Below, piece by piece: positions 11,571-23,151 of a DNA stretch of 64,000 nucleotides; the stretch's first letter is position 1, and each line of letters opens with the position of its first letter. Source of the stretch: Fratercula arctica (taxonomy: Eukaryota > Chordata > Aves > Charadriiformes > Alcidae); contig CANTUZ010000023.1 of assembly GCA_947846985.1 (NCBI GenBank), positions 2,747,677 through 2,811,676 of the forward strand. Direction: 5' to 3'. The notes beneath the pieces were generated by a model. That model did not search any database. It saw nothing but the letters and a program-made list of their open reading frames with translations, and was not told where the DNA came from. Both the position numbers and the translations under genes were made by a program.

Positions 11571-12545
11571 TAGGGCCAATGAACCCAGGTGCTGCCGCGT
11601 CCTTCTGCCCTCCTCCTCCTCCTCCTCCTCCTCCCTGCCCACAGCTGAGATAACAAAAACAGACCGTCCCTGGAAACGCACCAGAACTTGGCCCCAGCAA
11701 GTTTAATTTGTTCACCTTGATACAGTGGAGCCCTTTAGCTTTAGGGTGCCGCTGACCGGCTGGTGTGGAAACCCAAATCCCACCGACTTTTCCTTGCCTT
11801 AAATAGCTGCGTGTTTGACTGAGTGCAATATCCACGGTGAGATGGGTTTAGCCAGGATATTTAACTTAATACCAGACCCAGGATTAGATGTTTTTAGCCA
11901 TTACAGCAAAGGATGACCTTTTCTTTCCCATGTTTCGCCCTTTTTTCCTGCTCCCACTCATCACAAGTCCCCTGCCCAGGCTCCTGCGGGTGTATAACCC
12001 ACCAGGCTGGTGCGTGGTGCTGGTGGTTGGGACCCCCCAACCCATGACCCCCACCCTGAGCCCACACGGCTCCCCGGGGCACAGCCTGCTGAAGGCAAAG
12101 AGCCAGCAGGAGACCGGACCCCCCCCGGTAACAGGACCCCCAGGAGCTCCAGCGAGCCCCGTCTCTGGTGCCGGGCTCCATCTGCATCCCGGGGGTCTGG
12201 GGCTGAGCCCAGCATGGGGGTCACAGCTCCGTCCAGAGACCACCCCCATGGTGATGAATAAACACAGGCAGCATTGAAACGTTTTGCTCAAAATATTTGG
12301 TTTTAGGGAAAAACACCATAAGCGTTTGGTTTTGTAAGCATTGTGCAAAACGGTTTGGGTTTGTATTTGCTGAGACACCGGGATGGAGGGGGAACGTGTG
12401 AAATCCAGAGCCTGCTGCTCAGGTTTGGTTTGGGGAGGGACTTTCGGGGCGCAGCACTGCCTGGTCAGGCGGCTCCAGGGGCAGCACAGATCGGGGAGGA
12501 AGAGGAGGAGCACGGGACATCACGCCCAGCCTCTGGTCCTGCTCA
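11571..12545. other. Mixed spacer with a (TCC)n tract
   Basis: Includes a TCC triplet repeat at 11609-11634. A weakly AT-rich patch lies at about 11830-11930. Overlapping frames at 11884-12513 (209 codons, minus) look like chance. Confidence 0.45.
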
Positions 12546-12707
12546 AATCATAGAATCATGGAACGGTTTGGGTTGGGAGGGACCTTAAAGCCCCCCCAGT
12601 GCCACCCCCTGCCCTGGGCAGGGACACCTCCCACCAGCCCAGGTTGCTCCAAGCCCCGTCCAACCTGGCCTTGAACCCCTCCAGGGATGGGGCAGCCACA
12701 GCTTCTC
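12546..12707 (-). mobile_element. CR1 LINE, 3' end fragment (5'-truncated)
   Basis: Read on the plus strand it begins ATCATAGAATCATGG, the reverse complement of the CR1 3' octamer tail, then GGTTTGGGTTGGGAGGGACC and the conserved GGGCAGGGACACCTCCCACC and CCAGGGATGGGGCAGCC blocks. About 160 bp remain; homology stops after CAGCTTCTC at 12707. Only the 3' UTR and very end of the element are left, so it codes for nothing. Positions 12555-12707 match the copy at 60105-60257 without a gap, with 5 mismatches. Confidence 0.95.
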
Positions 12708-14090
12708 CTGCCCCCGGAGCCCAAAATCACGTCTTATCTAAGCAGCCTCAGATGACTTTATCCTCCAGCCCTTCCCTCCCAGCCCACAGCGAGCACCAGC
12801 GCCTCCATTGCCCATGGGGGTGTTTTGCGGGCAGGGGGAAGGTACAATGCTGTACCTGATGGCTGCGGGCCGCGGCTCTGGGCCAGGCGATGCCGGCGTG
12901 GGTGCCTGCAGCGAGCACCAGCGCCCTGCCTTTCCCAGGGATCCCCTTCTGGGCTGGGCACAGCTATAAATAAGCTGTTTTGCGACTGATTCATTTTTAT
13001 TTCTGTTAACTTTTATCACGAAATAGCAGTCATCGAATCGACACCTCGGTTCCCTTGAGCATATTCCCTCTGGTGTCATTTTTTGATAAATGCCAAGAAC
13101 AGCCTAACAGCAGGAGACCATTATCCTGTGACATGCTCCACTCTGCTCACATTATCTCTAAAATAACACGGATGCTCGCACAAATCCCCGCAGCAGTTGT
13201 GACAGGGACCAGAGACAGACCCAGCCTGGCTGGACCGGGGCTGCGGCACCGCAGCCGGCAAAGCTCGGCCGCCTCTGGCTTTTCCCAGCCAGGGTCTGGT
13301 TCAAAGCTTCCCGGCACCAGCGAGCGATTTTGGACGATGGTGGAGACAGTTAGAAAACGGTAACTCCTTCCTATAGATGGGGGGAAAATCCAAAGGTTTT
13401 AGGTTTTGTATTTTCCACTTTATTTTAGGCAGATTCCTGCCTCCTTAGGGACTGGAGGGGCCTGAAGCACTGCGGGAGAAGACCCGCATCTCGCTGCCCA
13501 AACCAGGACTTGAACTTCTCCCAGATTTTAGAGTTATCCACCTTTCCTCTTTCCTCGTTATTCCCAGTGACACCCCAAAGACCCCACAAACTCAGCAACA
13601 AAGAGCAAAGGAGGGAGAGGAACGCCAAACCCAAACCTAGCACTGCTCAGGTTCCACCTAATCCCCCAAACTTAGATTTTGTGTTTCTTAATGAAAGCTT
13701 AAAACTTAACTTGCTACGGAAATGTGACTTTCTGGGGGTGATGCTACTTTTTTCACAGCCAAATCATCCCAAAGGCTGTTAAAGCCGGTTAGCAACGAGG
13801 CGTTTGGGGTGAGGGGCTGGAAGCGAGCGGATCGTGGCAGCTCAGCCTCCTTTCATCCTTGCTGGCTCCCAGACGCAGGGGGCCGTGCCCAGGGGGAGCC
13901 GTGGCCGGGGGCTTCCCCGCATGGCTGCCCCCACAGCCGGGCACTGGCTCTAGAGAGATGACCAAAAATCCCGGGGCAGAGACCCCCCTGCCGCGTCTGC
14001 CCGATAAACACGCTTGTTTTGAAGCGCGCAGGTTTCTGGGCACTCTCTGGGCAACAAGAGTCCGATCCTGTTCCCAGGGATTTGCCGGCG
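12708..14090. other. Mixed region with one small AT-rich island
   Basis: Mostly GC-balanced. An AT-rich pocket at about 12963-13095 (GTTAAC, TTTATCACGAAATAG) and another at about 13660-13760 are possible regulatory elements. No gene or repeat recognised. Confidence 0.35.
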
Positions 14091-14290
14091 TTTTGTGTCA
14101 ACCTGGCACTGTATCAGTATTTATTTTTGCTAATATGACACAATTAAAGGGTAATCGTATCTGTACCTTTCATATCATGTCAGGCAAAATGAATGCTGTT
14201 AGAAGGATGATACTAACGTGACACGATAGGACATAGTTAACGCGATGAAACGTTCAGATCATGTTAATGTAAGAGAAGAAGGGAGGGAGA
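14091..14290. other. AT-rich candidate conserved noncoding island
   Basis: Contains CAATTAAAGG (14141-14150), GGTAATCG and GTTAAC (14236-14241). Unique and bounded by GC-rich sequence downstream. Confidence 0.35.
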
Positions 14291-14640
14291 GCTCTGGCGT
14301 CTCTCACCCTTCTTGGGTTCCTCGCTGCGGTGTCCGGGAGGCCGGGGCTCATCCCTGGAAGCTTCGCGGCTTCCGACTGGAGCCGCTGCCTCTGCAGAGC
14401 ACCGCGGGTGCTGGGGGTGGACGTGCCCGGGGCAGGGACAGTCATGGGGGACAGAAGAGGGGAAAAAACCTCCTAAGCTGCGACTCCTACACCCGCGTGC
14501 CTCTGGTGATGGCTCACGCATCTCTGGCCGCTTCTCCTCGCCTGCGCCAGGCTCGGCTCTCGGCATCTCCGACACTTTGCACCCTCAGCAGCCCTTCCCA
14601 TCTAGAACTTTGAGGCATGGTGGCAAAACTTGGAGGAAAT
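14291..14640. other. GC-rich spacer, nothing seen
   Basis: GC-rich unique sequence with overlapping short open frames only. Confidence 0.5.
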
Positions 14641-14935
14641 AATTAACAATTATTTCACAGGAGAAGGTTCCAGCTGGAGCAGTATCTGGTGGTTGAACAT
14701 ATATCTAACAAAGGATTGTTATTTAAGCAATAACCCTTGAGAAATTGGTCGTTACCAGCATTAAACGACTCAGCCCATTGCCAAGGATGGTTAACGCTCT
14801 AATAAACTGGTCATTAACTGCAGTAACAATGAATTTCGAGGGGATTATTGCTATTATAAACCTTAATCAATGGTTTATAACAGCAATAATGTGGTCCTTT
14901 CTTTTAATGGTAAGTAGTGCGGCATGAGCAGCCTG
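14641..14935. other. AT-rich candidate conserved noncoding island around a hairpin
   Basis: Strongly AT-rich unique block with SOX-like ACAAAGG and ATTGTT words near 14708-14720, GGTTAAC near 14788, ACAATG near 14826 and a long inverted repeat (listed separately). One of the most structured noncoding segments in the window. Confidence 0.45.
14844..14890. repeat. Inverted repeat, 19-bp arms and 9-nt loop
   Basis: Left arm ATTATTGCTATTATAAACC (14844-14862), spacer TTAATCAAT (14863-14871), right arm GGTTTATAACAGCAATAAT (14872-14890). The arms pair at 18 of 19 positions. The one mismatch is A-C in plus-strand RNA but would be a U-G wobble in minus-strand RNA. It could be a paired homeodomain/HOX-CDX-like site, a cruciform, or a hairpin RNA; the stem is short for a microRNA precursor. 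Confidence 0.85.
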
Positions 14936-16230
14936 CTTGGAAATATTTTCGGTCTGGCTGATAAGACAAAAGCAGGAGTTAAGAGCCCTCCAACTCCAAA
15001 CACTTTTGGGGAGGAAAACAGGCCCAGTGAGACCTGCAGGGAGAGGTGGTGGGGTGGCCGTGGCCTTGCACGAGGCGGCTGTGCCACGAGGGCCACGAGG
15101 CTCAGCCGCACCGGGGCCAGCAGCAGGGACCCACCTCGGCTGCCCATTCGGGAGCTGGGAACGGGCAACCAACCTCAGCTCCCACACTGGCGGGGCCTGG
15201 ATTCATCGCGTGGGTCGGCTGGTGAGGAGCAGCTCTGGGCAGAGACATGGAGAGGCCGCTTGGGGGACGAGGACGGGGAGATGGAATCAGCCAGCACTGG
15301 ACGTGATGTGCCCAGCCATGATTCTGCCAGAGTTTCCATGGATAAGGACTCCCTCGCACCCGGGAACCCCGGGGACCAGCAGCCTACGTCTTGAAGAATA
15401 AGACCCGTCTCTACCTCCACACAAAGAACCACAAATGTTATTATGGGTCATCAATTACTCTGTCTCTTAAAACCCAACTGCTGTACGGTACTTGACACTG
15501 CAACCTTCTGCTGCATCCCCACAGCCTGGAAATGTCACGGGTGCCCTTTCCCTCTCCTTTCCCTGCCGCTTATTTGGAGACTCCCGTTACCGCCTTTTGT
15601 TTGCCGCGTGAGACGGATACGTTGCTTATTTAGAGTGTGAAAAAGCTGGGGAACAGGAAAGGTTCATATTCATCCTGAGGTGTGCAAAGAACCCAGGTTA
15701 ATTAAGGAGATGAGGAAGAAGACAGTGGTGCCGGCGGATTGGGCCGGAGAGCCCCAGAGCCAGCGGATTTTCCAGAGGAGGCGTGGGGGAGCCCTTTGCT
15801 CCCACTCTGGGGGACTGGCCAGCATGGGCACCCGGGGGCAGGGAGCACCCCCCTGCTGAGGGATGAGTTGTTTCATGCCCTATATTCCTTAAAAAATAAT
15901 ATATGTCAATATAATAAGGTAACAACCTGATATCAGGGTCTTCTCAGGGAGTTTAAGCAGCATCCCTTGTCCTGAGCGAGCGGAGCTGGACCGAAGGATG
16001 CTGGGTCAATGACTACCCGGTCTGCGCTCCGTACCCCAGCAGGCTCCCGAGAAATCCCTTGTTGGGCCGAAGCTTGTCTCGTCACCCCCAGCCAGGGGAT
16101 TATCTCCGCTTCTGTGTCGAGCAGGCGGGGGCTCAGGCACCTTCGCTCTTGCTGCAAAGCTCCGGCAGATCCAGGGAGCTCCCGGGGGAGGCCAGGGCAA
16201 TCTCCAGTGGCTCGGGCTGCAAAGCCCCCA
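14936..16230. other. GC-rich unique region, no gene seen
   Basis: Two parallel open frames of about 155 codons at 14924-15401 overlap each other and minus-strand frames, a pattern expected from GC-rich sequence without selection. A small AT-rich pocket at about 15880-15940 holds TAAAAAATAATATATG-like sequence. Confidence 0.45.
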
Positions 16231-16575
16231 GCCAACAACTGAGTTATAATTATGCCCTGACTTTAATGGAGATTTTCTCTCTTCTGTGCTTGTGATTTTT
16301 ATGGCTCTTCGGAGCTGATTCTCAAGCCCTACTCTTATCTCTGCGCTCCCTCGGCTAAGCTGGCGGTGGCTGCAGGAGCAAAGGCATCATCCCGTATTAA
16401 CCAGGGTGAAACCACGAGCGGTTTGGAGGCTTTGGCTGGTTTTGGCCAGTCTTCTGACACCCTTTCCAACCTCATCCAACTCATCCCTCCTTCTGTTTGC
16501 TCGTCAGTGTCCCTCAGAGTGGAGGGGGTGGTTGGCGACTCCTCTCGCTGCACTTTTTTTTCCAAAGAAGGCTGC
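16231..16575. other. Mixed spacer
   Basis: AT-balanced at its left end (about 16231-16330, GAGTTATAATTATGCCC), GC-balanced afterwards. No gene or repeat seen. Confidence 0.35.
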
Positions 16576-16930
16576 AATGGAATAAATTGGAAAGTTTACT
16601 TCATGTTGCATGGAAATAAAAAAGCTCATTCAGAAAGTTAATGATTTATTTTATAGTTTCATTATCAGGGTCACATTACTCAATAGCATTTCAAACATGT
16701 CATTTGTACAAACTATGGTAATTAAAATTTATAACGTACTTCATCAGCGGCATATGAATCTTTTAGCCAGCACTCTGCTGTCATATAAACAGTGTAATTT
16801 CAGCTGCAATTCACCCTTTATTGGCTCTCATTTGTGATTTAACAGCCATCAATGACTGTGCTATAAAGAATAAATTAACCATCCGTAAACCTTATGATGA
16901 CAGGGACAGTCAAACAGACTTAAACTGCCT
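16576..16930. other. AT-rich candidate conserved noncoding island
   Basis: Contains TGATTTAT (16642-16649), TAATTA (16719-16724), the E-box CATATG (16751-16756) and GCCATCAATGAC further on. Long, unique and low in CpG, with sharp GC-rich boundaries; among the best enhancer candidates here. Confidence 0.45.
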
Positions 16931-17470
16931 GTGCCGGGCTCTGGTTCGCCAACAGAGACCAGACCCGGGAGGTGCTGGTGCGAAGGCGCGATCGCTCCTG
17001 TCACCGGGGTGCCGGGCACCACGCACACCACCGCCGGGTCCGCCAGTGGCTCCCGAAATGCAGCTTTTTCTCTGGCTGGAGGATCCCTCCCCTCTTGCAA
17101 GCGGTTTCCTGCCTCGGAGGAGGAGTTTCAGCCACTAACAGCTTTAAAATCCCCTCGCCGTCCCCCTGGCTGTGGAGCCCTCCCGAGATGAGCTTGCAGG
17201 ATCCCTGCGGCGTTGCATCCCTGCGCCTCCCGCTGCCACCCCGTGGCCCCCGGCCCCCGCAGGGCAGCAGCCCCCAGGGCCACCAGCTCCCCATCCAGCA
17301 CTGGGGGGTCCCGGGGGGAGATCAGGACTCAGCTGGAGACCCCCCAGGGCTGGCACCTCTGCTCCCATGGCGGACCCTGCGCTGCTGCGGAGGCGCAGGC
17401 AGGGAGGGCGAGGGGCAGACGGCGCAAAGCCAAACCCCAGCACTTCCAGCCCCGGGGAGCTTTATGGACC
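16931..17470. other. GC-rich, CpG-containing spacer
   Basis: CpG is relatively dense at about 16965-17060. The frames of 136-176 codons covering 16972-17623 are Pro/Arg/Gly rich and overlap in several registers; not accepted as genes. Confidence 0.45.
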
Positions 17471-17840
17471 CGAGAGCAGATCTACAACGAGCAATTCCTT
17501 AATCGGGGGCTCCTTGCAGCCGACAATTATCCAATGGCTTATTTGTGCCCATCTTTTGCAGAGGGAGCAATACGTTTTAATGGGATCCCTCCTATGCTGA
17601 GCGCTGACGCTGTACAAAGCTAATAAATGATATGGATTGGATTTGTTACTGAGACATCTCCAAGGAGCCTGGGTCATACAGGCCAATAAAATTGGCCTCA
17701 TAAATTTACCCTGACACACAGGATTACTCCAGCATTGCTGAGGTCACCTTCTCACACTGATTTATTGCCAGCCCATGGGTTAATAATACTGTTTACGGGG
17801 TTGTTGTTTTCCCCTACACGTAGCAGATATTAATCAGCGC
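17471..17840. other. AT-rich candidate conserved noncoding island
   Basis: Contains GACAATTATCCAATGG, the perfect inverted repeat GGCCAATAAAATTGGCC (17681-17697), TGATTTAT (17758-17765), a FOX-like GTTTAC at 17791-17796 and ATTAATCA (17829-17836). This motif variety in 370 bp supports a regulatory role, by inference. Confidence 0.45.
17681..17697. promoter_or_regulatory. Inverted CCAAT pair
   Basis: Perfect 7-bp arms GGCCAAT and ATTGGCC with a 3-bp spacer. Each arm has a CCAAT box (NF-Y type) and a TTGGC half site (NFI type). Which factor binds, if any, cannot be told from sequence. Confidence 0.4.
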
Positions 17841-20110
17841 GTCCATGCCTTTGCGGTGCTCTGGGGGTGGGTGCAGCGCGGGGGAGACGCCGGGTGAGGA
17901 CGTGGCGGGGAGGGCGAGCCTGATTTATTTTCTAGGCAAGAGTTTTTGTGTTTTAAAAAATCTTCCAAAAGTCCTCTGCAGGAGGAGGTAAACTTTTCCT
18001 TCGCCGAGTCCCGAGGGCGAGGGGCGGCACTGGAAGGGGTTTTTGCGGTTCCTCTTTCTGGGCAGCATCTTTGGCTGGGAACTTCTGATGCATGGGAGGG
18101 ATTTTGATGTTCATAAAACTGTAATTCCCACCCGATCCGTTCCTCGGGGGAGCGGGCAGCAGCACAGCGTCCTCCGGAGGAGGGGACCCACGGGGCGGGC
18201 GCAGCGGGGACACGGGGGAGGGAAGCTGCGCCCAGGCGTTGAAGCGGCGGCAGCGGCGGCGCAAGCACCAGGCACCGAGGGTTTGCCGGGCAACGAAGAG
18301 CCGCCCTCTCTTCAGGGCACTCCTCGCTTGGCTGCCTCAGCCCTGAATCGAAGAGAAGCAGCCCCTTGAAAGCCCGCAGACTTTTCCAAACCCCAGCGAA
18401 GCTGGTGCAGAGAGTTTCTCCGCCTTCAGTGTGCTCAGGTGAAACGCTATTCAGCGAGTGCTTGTTTTGCAGGATTTCACTGTTTTACTGCCAAATAAGT
18501 ATTATTTGGCGCCTGCGGGCGGGTGGCACACACCAAGCCCCAGGGCCGGAGCAGCCCAAAGCGTCAGCCCCAACTCCCGCTCCCTCCACGGCCAAGGGCA
18601 GCGCTTACAGCCGGGACAGGGAGAAGCAAAGCATCCTTTCCTTGTGACGAGTGTACTTCAGAGAGCCACACGAATAAACACGTCTTAAAACTAACAGAGT
18701 GGACTGTGAGCGTGTCACTGTTTCCCCAGGGACACTTCTGTCCCCAAGGGCGGGAGGGATTGCTTCCTCCCCAGGCCTCCGGGGGGGTTTCCCCCTTCTC
18801 CTGGCGACCTTCTCCCTTTGTCCTGATAAAAAGCACTTTACAAACTGGCTTCCACCTCCAAGCTCCTGTCCGGGGTCAAACCTGCTTTGAGAGAGGCCCC
18901 AGCACTGTCCCCGGCAGCGTTTCAGGTTGTCACTGGGATGGGCTCTGTGAGACCTGGCGCAGGGACAGTCTCAGCCTGGCAGCACGAACAAGCTTTGCAC
19001 CCTCGGGAAATTAAAATTTCCCTCAAGATCAGGCCAGACCAGGCTCTGCAACAGCTCCTGATCGCTACAGATGCCATTGAGCCTGTGCTCCTCTTCTGTC
19101 CCACTGAATCCCCGTATTGATGGCGCAAACGGCGCCCAGGATTCTTGAAGGACTCTGCAGGGGGATTCCTGTCTGCTCCAGGGCAGGGTAACATCTCCCT
19201 TCCCAGGCTGCCGAGGACAAGGACCTGCTTTTCCTTCTCCATAGCAGAATTTTTGGGCTTCTAAATTCCTTCATTACTCCCCCTCCCACGTCTTCCTTTT
19301 TTAAAATCTGTGGGAAAAGAGCTTCAAGGAAAAAATTCATCCCGTGCCCTGAGCAGGGAGAGGCGGGCGATGGTGGGAGGCAGGGGCAAGCGCGGGGGCA
19401 CCCGAAATGAAACTGAGCGGCGTAAATGGCTTGGGCTTACGAAGAGCAAACTCCAGGATATGAATTATGGCGTATTAATTCCCAGCCAGCTCCAGCTCCA
19501 CGCTTAACGTCTTATTTCTACAGAAACTTGCTGAATGCAGCAACGCGACCGGACTGGGCTCTCGCCCGGCGCTCGCTGCGCAGCCTGGACTGGAACCAGC
19601 TCGTACGGAGGAAAAGCTCGCGGTGCCGTTCCCCAGCCCCAGGTTATGCCCTCCTGGGACGGGCTGTGGCCCTGCTCCGCAGCGGGCTGTCCTAAACGCC
19701 CAGATACTGCTTTTTCTCAAAAACTTGTGTGCCTGGATGCCACACGAGCATGTCACAAGGATAAGCCCATGTATTCTACGAAAAAAACCCACGGAAAAAC
19801 ACAGCCTGGAGAGTCAGCTTCTCCGCACCCCAGTTCTCCCTGTTGGCACTTCTCATTCCCTGTAGTTGCCGGTGCTTGAAACCCCGCAGCAAGAATTACC
19901 TGCACGAAGCAGCAGGAAGGTGGGCCAGGGCTGTGTGTCTGTCTGTGTCCTTCCGTCCCTCCGTCCCCGCTCCGGTGATGTTTTTGGAAGTCCTCTCTGT
20001 GCCTTTCTCCAGCGCGGAGAACGGCACCATGTGTTTGCCATCCCGCAGCCCGGAGCCGGGGCAGCCAGGCTCGCTCCTGCTGCTTCCTGTTATTTTCATC
20101 CTGCTGTAAT
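17841..20110. other. GC-rich unique region, no gene seen
   Basis: About 2.3 kb. TGATTTAT occurs at 17921-17928. CpG and GGC triplets are dense at about 18150-18265 (GCGGCGGCAGCGGCGGCGC). A palindrome at 18490 is listed separately. Open frames are short or overlapping. Confidence 0.45.
18490..18510. repeat. 21-bp interrupted palindrome with TTGGC half sites
   Basis: Perfect 9-bp arms GCCAAATAA and TTATTTGGC separated by GTA. It resembles the 17681 element in having outward CCAA/TTGG ends about 0.8 kb away. Confidence 0.7.
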
Positions 20111-20560
20111 CGGAGGGGACAGGTGAGATGTGCTTCAAAACACTGTAATCATATTTTAAATGGAAATGAAATGTGTGAATTAAACGTAAATTACAGCAGA
20201 ATGGAAGGACAATCACTATTAGTTAAGGTCTGACACCTATTTTTGCAGACCTTTCCTAAATGCCACAACTTGTTTCTCCGCACTTGTGACGAGGACTTGT
20301 AATTACGTGGCAGCTGCTCCTGCAGCCGGGCGGATGGTGGGTACCGAGGGGGGCCTGTGTATTTTAAATAGCTACGGACTGCTTGTTGGTTCTGGGAAAT
20401 TATGAAGCAGCAATGATATTTTTATTCGGGAGCCATGAAAATAAACCTTGGTGTTTTCCTCCTGAAAAGGTGAGGCAGTAATACAAAAGGACGTTTTTAT
20501 AGAGTCAGTTTATTTAAGGGTTCCCCCATTTGCCTTTATATTGGAAAAATATGTGCCCTG
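20111..20560. other. AT-rich candidate conserved noncoding island
   Basis: Two AT-rich stretches (about 20130-20240 and 20350-20540) around a GC-richer middle, with TAATTA at 20300-20305 and CTGTAAT...ATTACAG flanking the first stretch. Unique sequence. Confidence 0.3.
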
Positions 20561-21000
20561 CCAATGAGCTGAAATTTCTTTTTTATCTTTAATCTCTACC
20601 CCACCTCCTCTGAGCCACCGGCTATTCCCGCAGCCCCGCTGTACCATGAAGCCTCCCAACAAAGTCTCACTCCATTTTTCACCGCGGGAAGCATCCACAG
20701 GCCCTCGCCCGTCACGGCACTGGTGTGTGGAATGCCCAGCTGCCAGCAGCAGCAGCAGCATCGTTATTCGGGATGGGAAGGCGAGTCCCAGCGAGACGAG
20801 AAGTGACGCTCTGGGGCTGTGGCACAGCCGAGGGACAGCCCCCCTGCCCCGCAGAGGCTGGCTATAACAACGAGACAACTTACGTGCAGTGAAAATGGTA
20901 CGGTGTGGGGAAAAAATAGCGCTGAGCAGAAGCTGGTGGCACGCCGCTCCTCGGGTGACATCTTTGTCATTCAGAGATTTCCTCCTGCGCCCGTTGTTCT
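20561..21000. other. GC-balanced spacer with a (CAG)n run
   Basis: Short CAG run at about 20744-20760; otherwise unique. No gene seen. Confidence 0.45.
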
Positions 21001-21240
21001 GCCTGTCTCCCTGCAAAGATAAAACATTTACGGTTCTCATTATCACTGGGAACTTTTCAGCTGGGAAAAAAGAGAACCCTTGTCCCGAGAAAGCCGAAAG
21101 CTAAGTGCTGATTTCATCTATTATTTATACCTGCGGCTACTTGGCAAATTTTTTATTTTCAAAGTACTGGACAGTAAATATTCAAATGAAAACTGATAGC
21201 TCCGAGCCCCTGAACACGTTGTCACGTTGCTCTGATGTGT
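21001..21240. other. AT-rich candidate island
   Basis: Contains CTATTATTTATACC and TTGGCAAATTTTTTATTTTC around 21117-21160. Unique and AT-rich; possibly regulatory. Confidence 0.3.
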
Positions 21241-21530
21241 GTGAGCTCAGGTGATGAAAAGCCTGGCTCGGGGCATCGCTGGGGGCGCACAGGAGGCTTT
21301 ATGGACTCTCAGACACTCGGCCACCCTCAGGGCTGCCCTCAGCCAGGGGCTCGCTCCCGTCCTGCGGCACAGGCCAGGAGTGAGGGGGGATGCCAGCATC
21401 CCTTCTGCTTTGGGCACCTGGCGAGGACGAGCCGCGCGGGCAGGAGGCCAAGGACGGAGGACGCTCCCCGGCCCCGGCAGCCCCAGCGGGGCCGGGAGAA
21501 CGACCGGGCTGCTTCATTTCTCAGATTTCC
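21241..21530. other. GC-rich spacer, nothing seen
   Basis: GC-rich unique sequence with no supported feature. Confidence 0.5.
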
Positions 21531-21860
21531 CTTCCCTGTTTCAAAGCAGAAGGATATTTGGGGTTAATTTCTCGCAATATTGCAGTGGGGGCAATGTATC
21601 ATCATATGTTGGGATAATCACAACATTTAATTCTGGTTTCCATAGTTCTTACAGATATATATATATATATATATCTCGTACATCGAAACAAAATGCTTTT
21701 TGAAATGGAAAAAACCCTATGCCATTTAATTCCTAAAAGGTCAAACTGAAATGCTTTGGCCTTATCGAAATGATTTTCTCCTTTGATTTTTCTTTCCAAA
21801 TGCAATTTCATCAAAATCAGCGCGTTTCCGCAAATGTTTCACCTTTGGTGAAATGGCATC
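21531..21860. other. AT-rich segment with (AT)10
   Basis: Unique AT-rich sequence around a (AT)10 microsatellite at 21655-21674. The right part (GCAAATGTTTCACC near 21830) may be regulatory. Confidence 0.3.
21655..21674. repeat. (AT)10 microsatellite
   Basis: Ten uninterrupted AT dinucleotides. Confidence 0.95.
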
Positions 21861-22370
21861 TTGTGACAGAGGGGTGTTTTGTGGGGAAATTTCCGACCGT
21901 CTCTTGCCGGGAAGGAGCCAGTGCCGGGGCGGGAGGGGAGGAGCGAGGGGTCTCGCCGGCTCCGGGCAGGACTTTTCCAACCGAGCTGTTATGGCTGGGG
22001 CCGGGATGCCAGGAGACCAGCAGGAGGGCTCTGCCCGCTGCCGTGCCCCGCTGCCCGCACTGCCCTGAGCCAAGGCAGCCGCTCTCCGGCTCCAGCACGG
22101 TGTGGATCGGGCCCTGTGGTGCGGCAGCGGGTGCCACCCCGGCACGGTGAGAACAGCCGCTTGTTCTCCCCTCGCAGCCGTCACCGGGATGTGATGAAGG
22201 GGGAAATGTCTCTCATTCCCATCAGGTGATTCACTGCCCTGGCCCCGTGCTGAATCCTCCCTCCTGCCCGAGCCAGAGCGCTGGGAGGATCCGGAGCCTT
22301 CCTTCCTATTTTTACAAAGCTTGCAGCATTGTCAGAAAGGAAAGGGTACCATCTGGTTAGCCCTTGTTTA
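21861..22370. other. GC-rich spacer, nothing seen
   Basis: GC-rich unique sequence with overlapping chance frames on both strands. Confidence 0.5.
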
Positions 22371-22560
22371 CTGCACACCCTGCCAGTTTGAGCTTATTAA
22401 TCATATTTACCCAAGTATCTTAATTACTCCCTGTCTAGCGACTTGCCTTGCACTCAGCTGTTGACCCGCTCCCCTCCCCTCTCCCTCGCTCTTTTTTTTC
22501 TCCTTCTTTTTAATTCCTTTCTATCATTAATCACAGGAGCAGCGTGGGCAGAGGAATCCG
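22371..22560. other. Small AT-rich island with two ATTAATCA sites
   Basis: PBX/HOX-type ATTAATCA occurs at 22396-22403 and 22526-22533, 130 bp apart, with a pyrimidine-rich tract between them. Confidence 0.35.
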
Positions 22561-22790
22561 TGGCTCGGCATTCGCCAGCGATGGTGTTGCTCTCACAGCT
22601 GACGGGTTGGAGTTCACCACCGGCTCCTGCCAAACTTTCCGACGCGTCCGTTGGGGTGCGAGGAGGGCGAGTAGGCAGGGGACGGTCCTGCCCCTGCCCA
22701 CACTGCCCCATCCATTGGGATGCACGGGGCCGGGGGCTAGCCAGGCTCCCCGGTGCCATGCCGGGGCCGGCTGTGCCGGGACTTGCGCAA
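22561..22790. other. GC-rich spacer, nothing seen
   Basis: CpG-containing GC-rich sequence with no supported feature. Confidence 0.5.
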
Positions 22791-22990
22791 GGAGACACCA
22801 TTAAAGATGGTAATTTGTTGATCCAGGCTCTCCCGGCGCTCCAGCGCGAGAGTGGCACCGTTTTCTTTACGACCTCATAAAGTCACAGCCGAGAGGCTGA
22901 TTTGGAAAACAAACTGCCTCAGGTTGACAGATAATTAGATACAGGGGACATATTATACGCCTTTGCATATAAATGCGCGCTGAAGCATGT
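22791..22990. other. AT-rich candidate island
   Basis: TGACAG (22925-22930) lies 1 bp from TAATTA (22932-22937), with TTTGCAT (22962-22968) close by: a MEIS-homeodomain-POU-like grouping in 45 bp. Confidence 0.4.
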
Positions 22991-23151
22991 TGGTTCATCA
23001 GAAGTTTAGGCTACGGGAGAAGCAGGTACTCCCGGCGTATCAGGATATATGCGCTGCTGCCGCCTTCCGACCACGGCTCCATTTTATGGCCCTTTCATCT
23101 CCTGTTCGCCGGCGTGCTGCGAGCGCAGCTGCACGTCTGAGGCAAAGCTGC

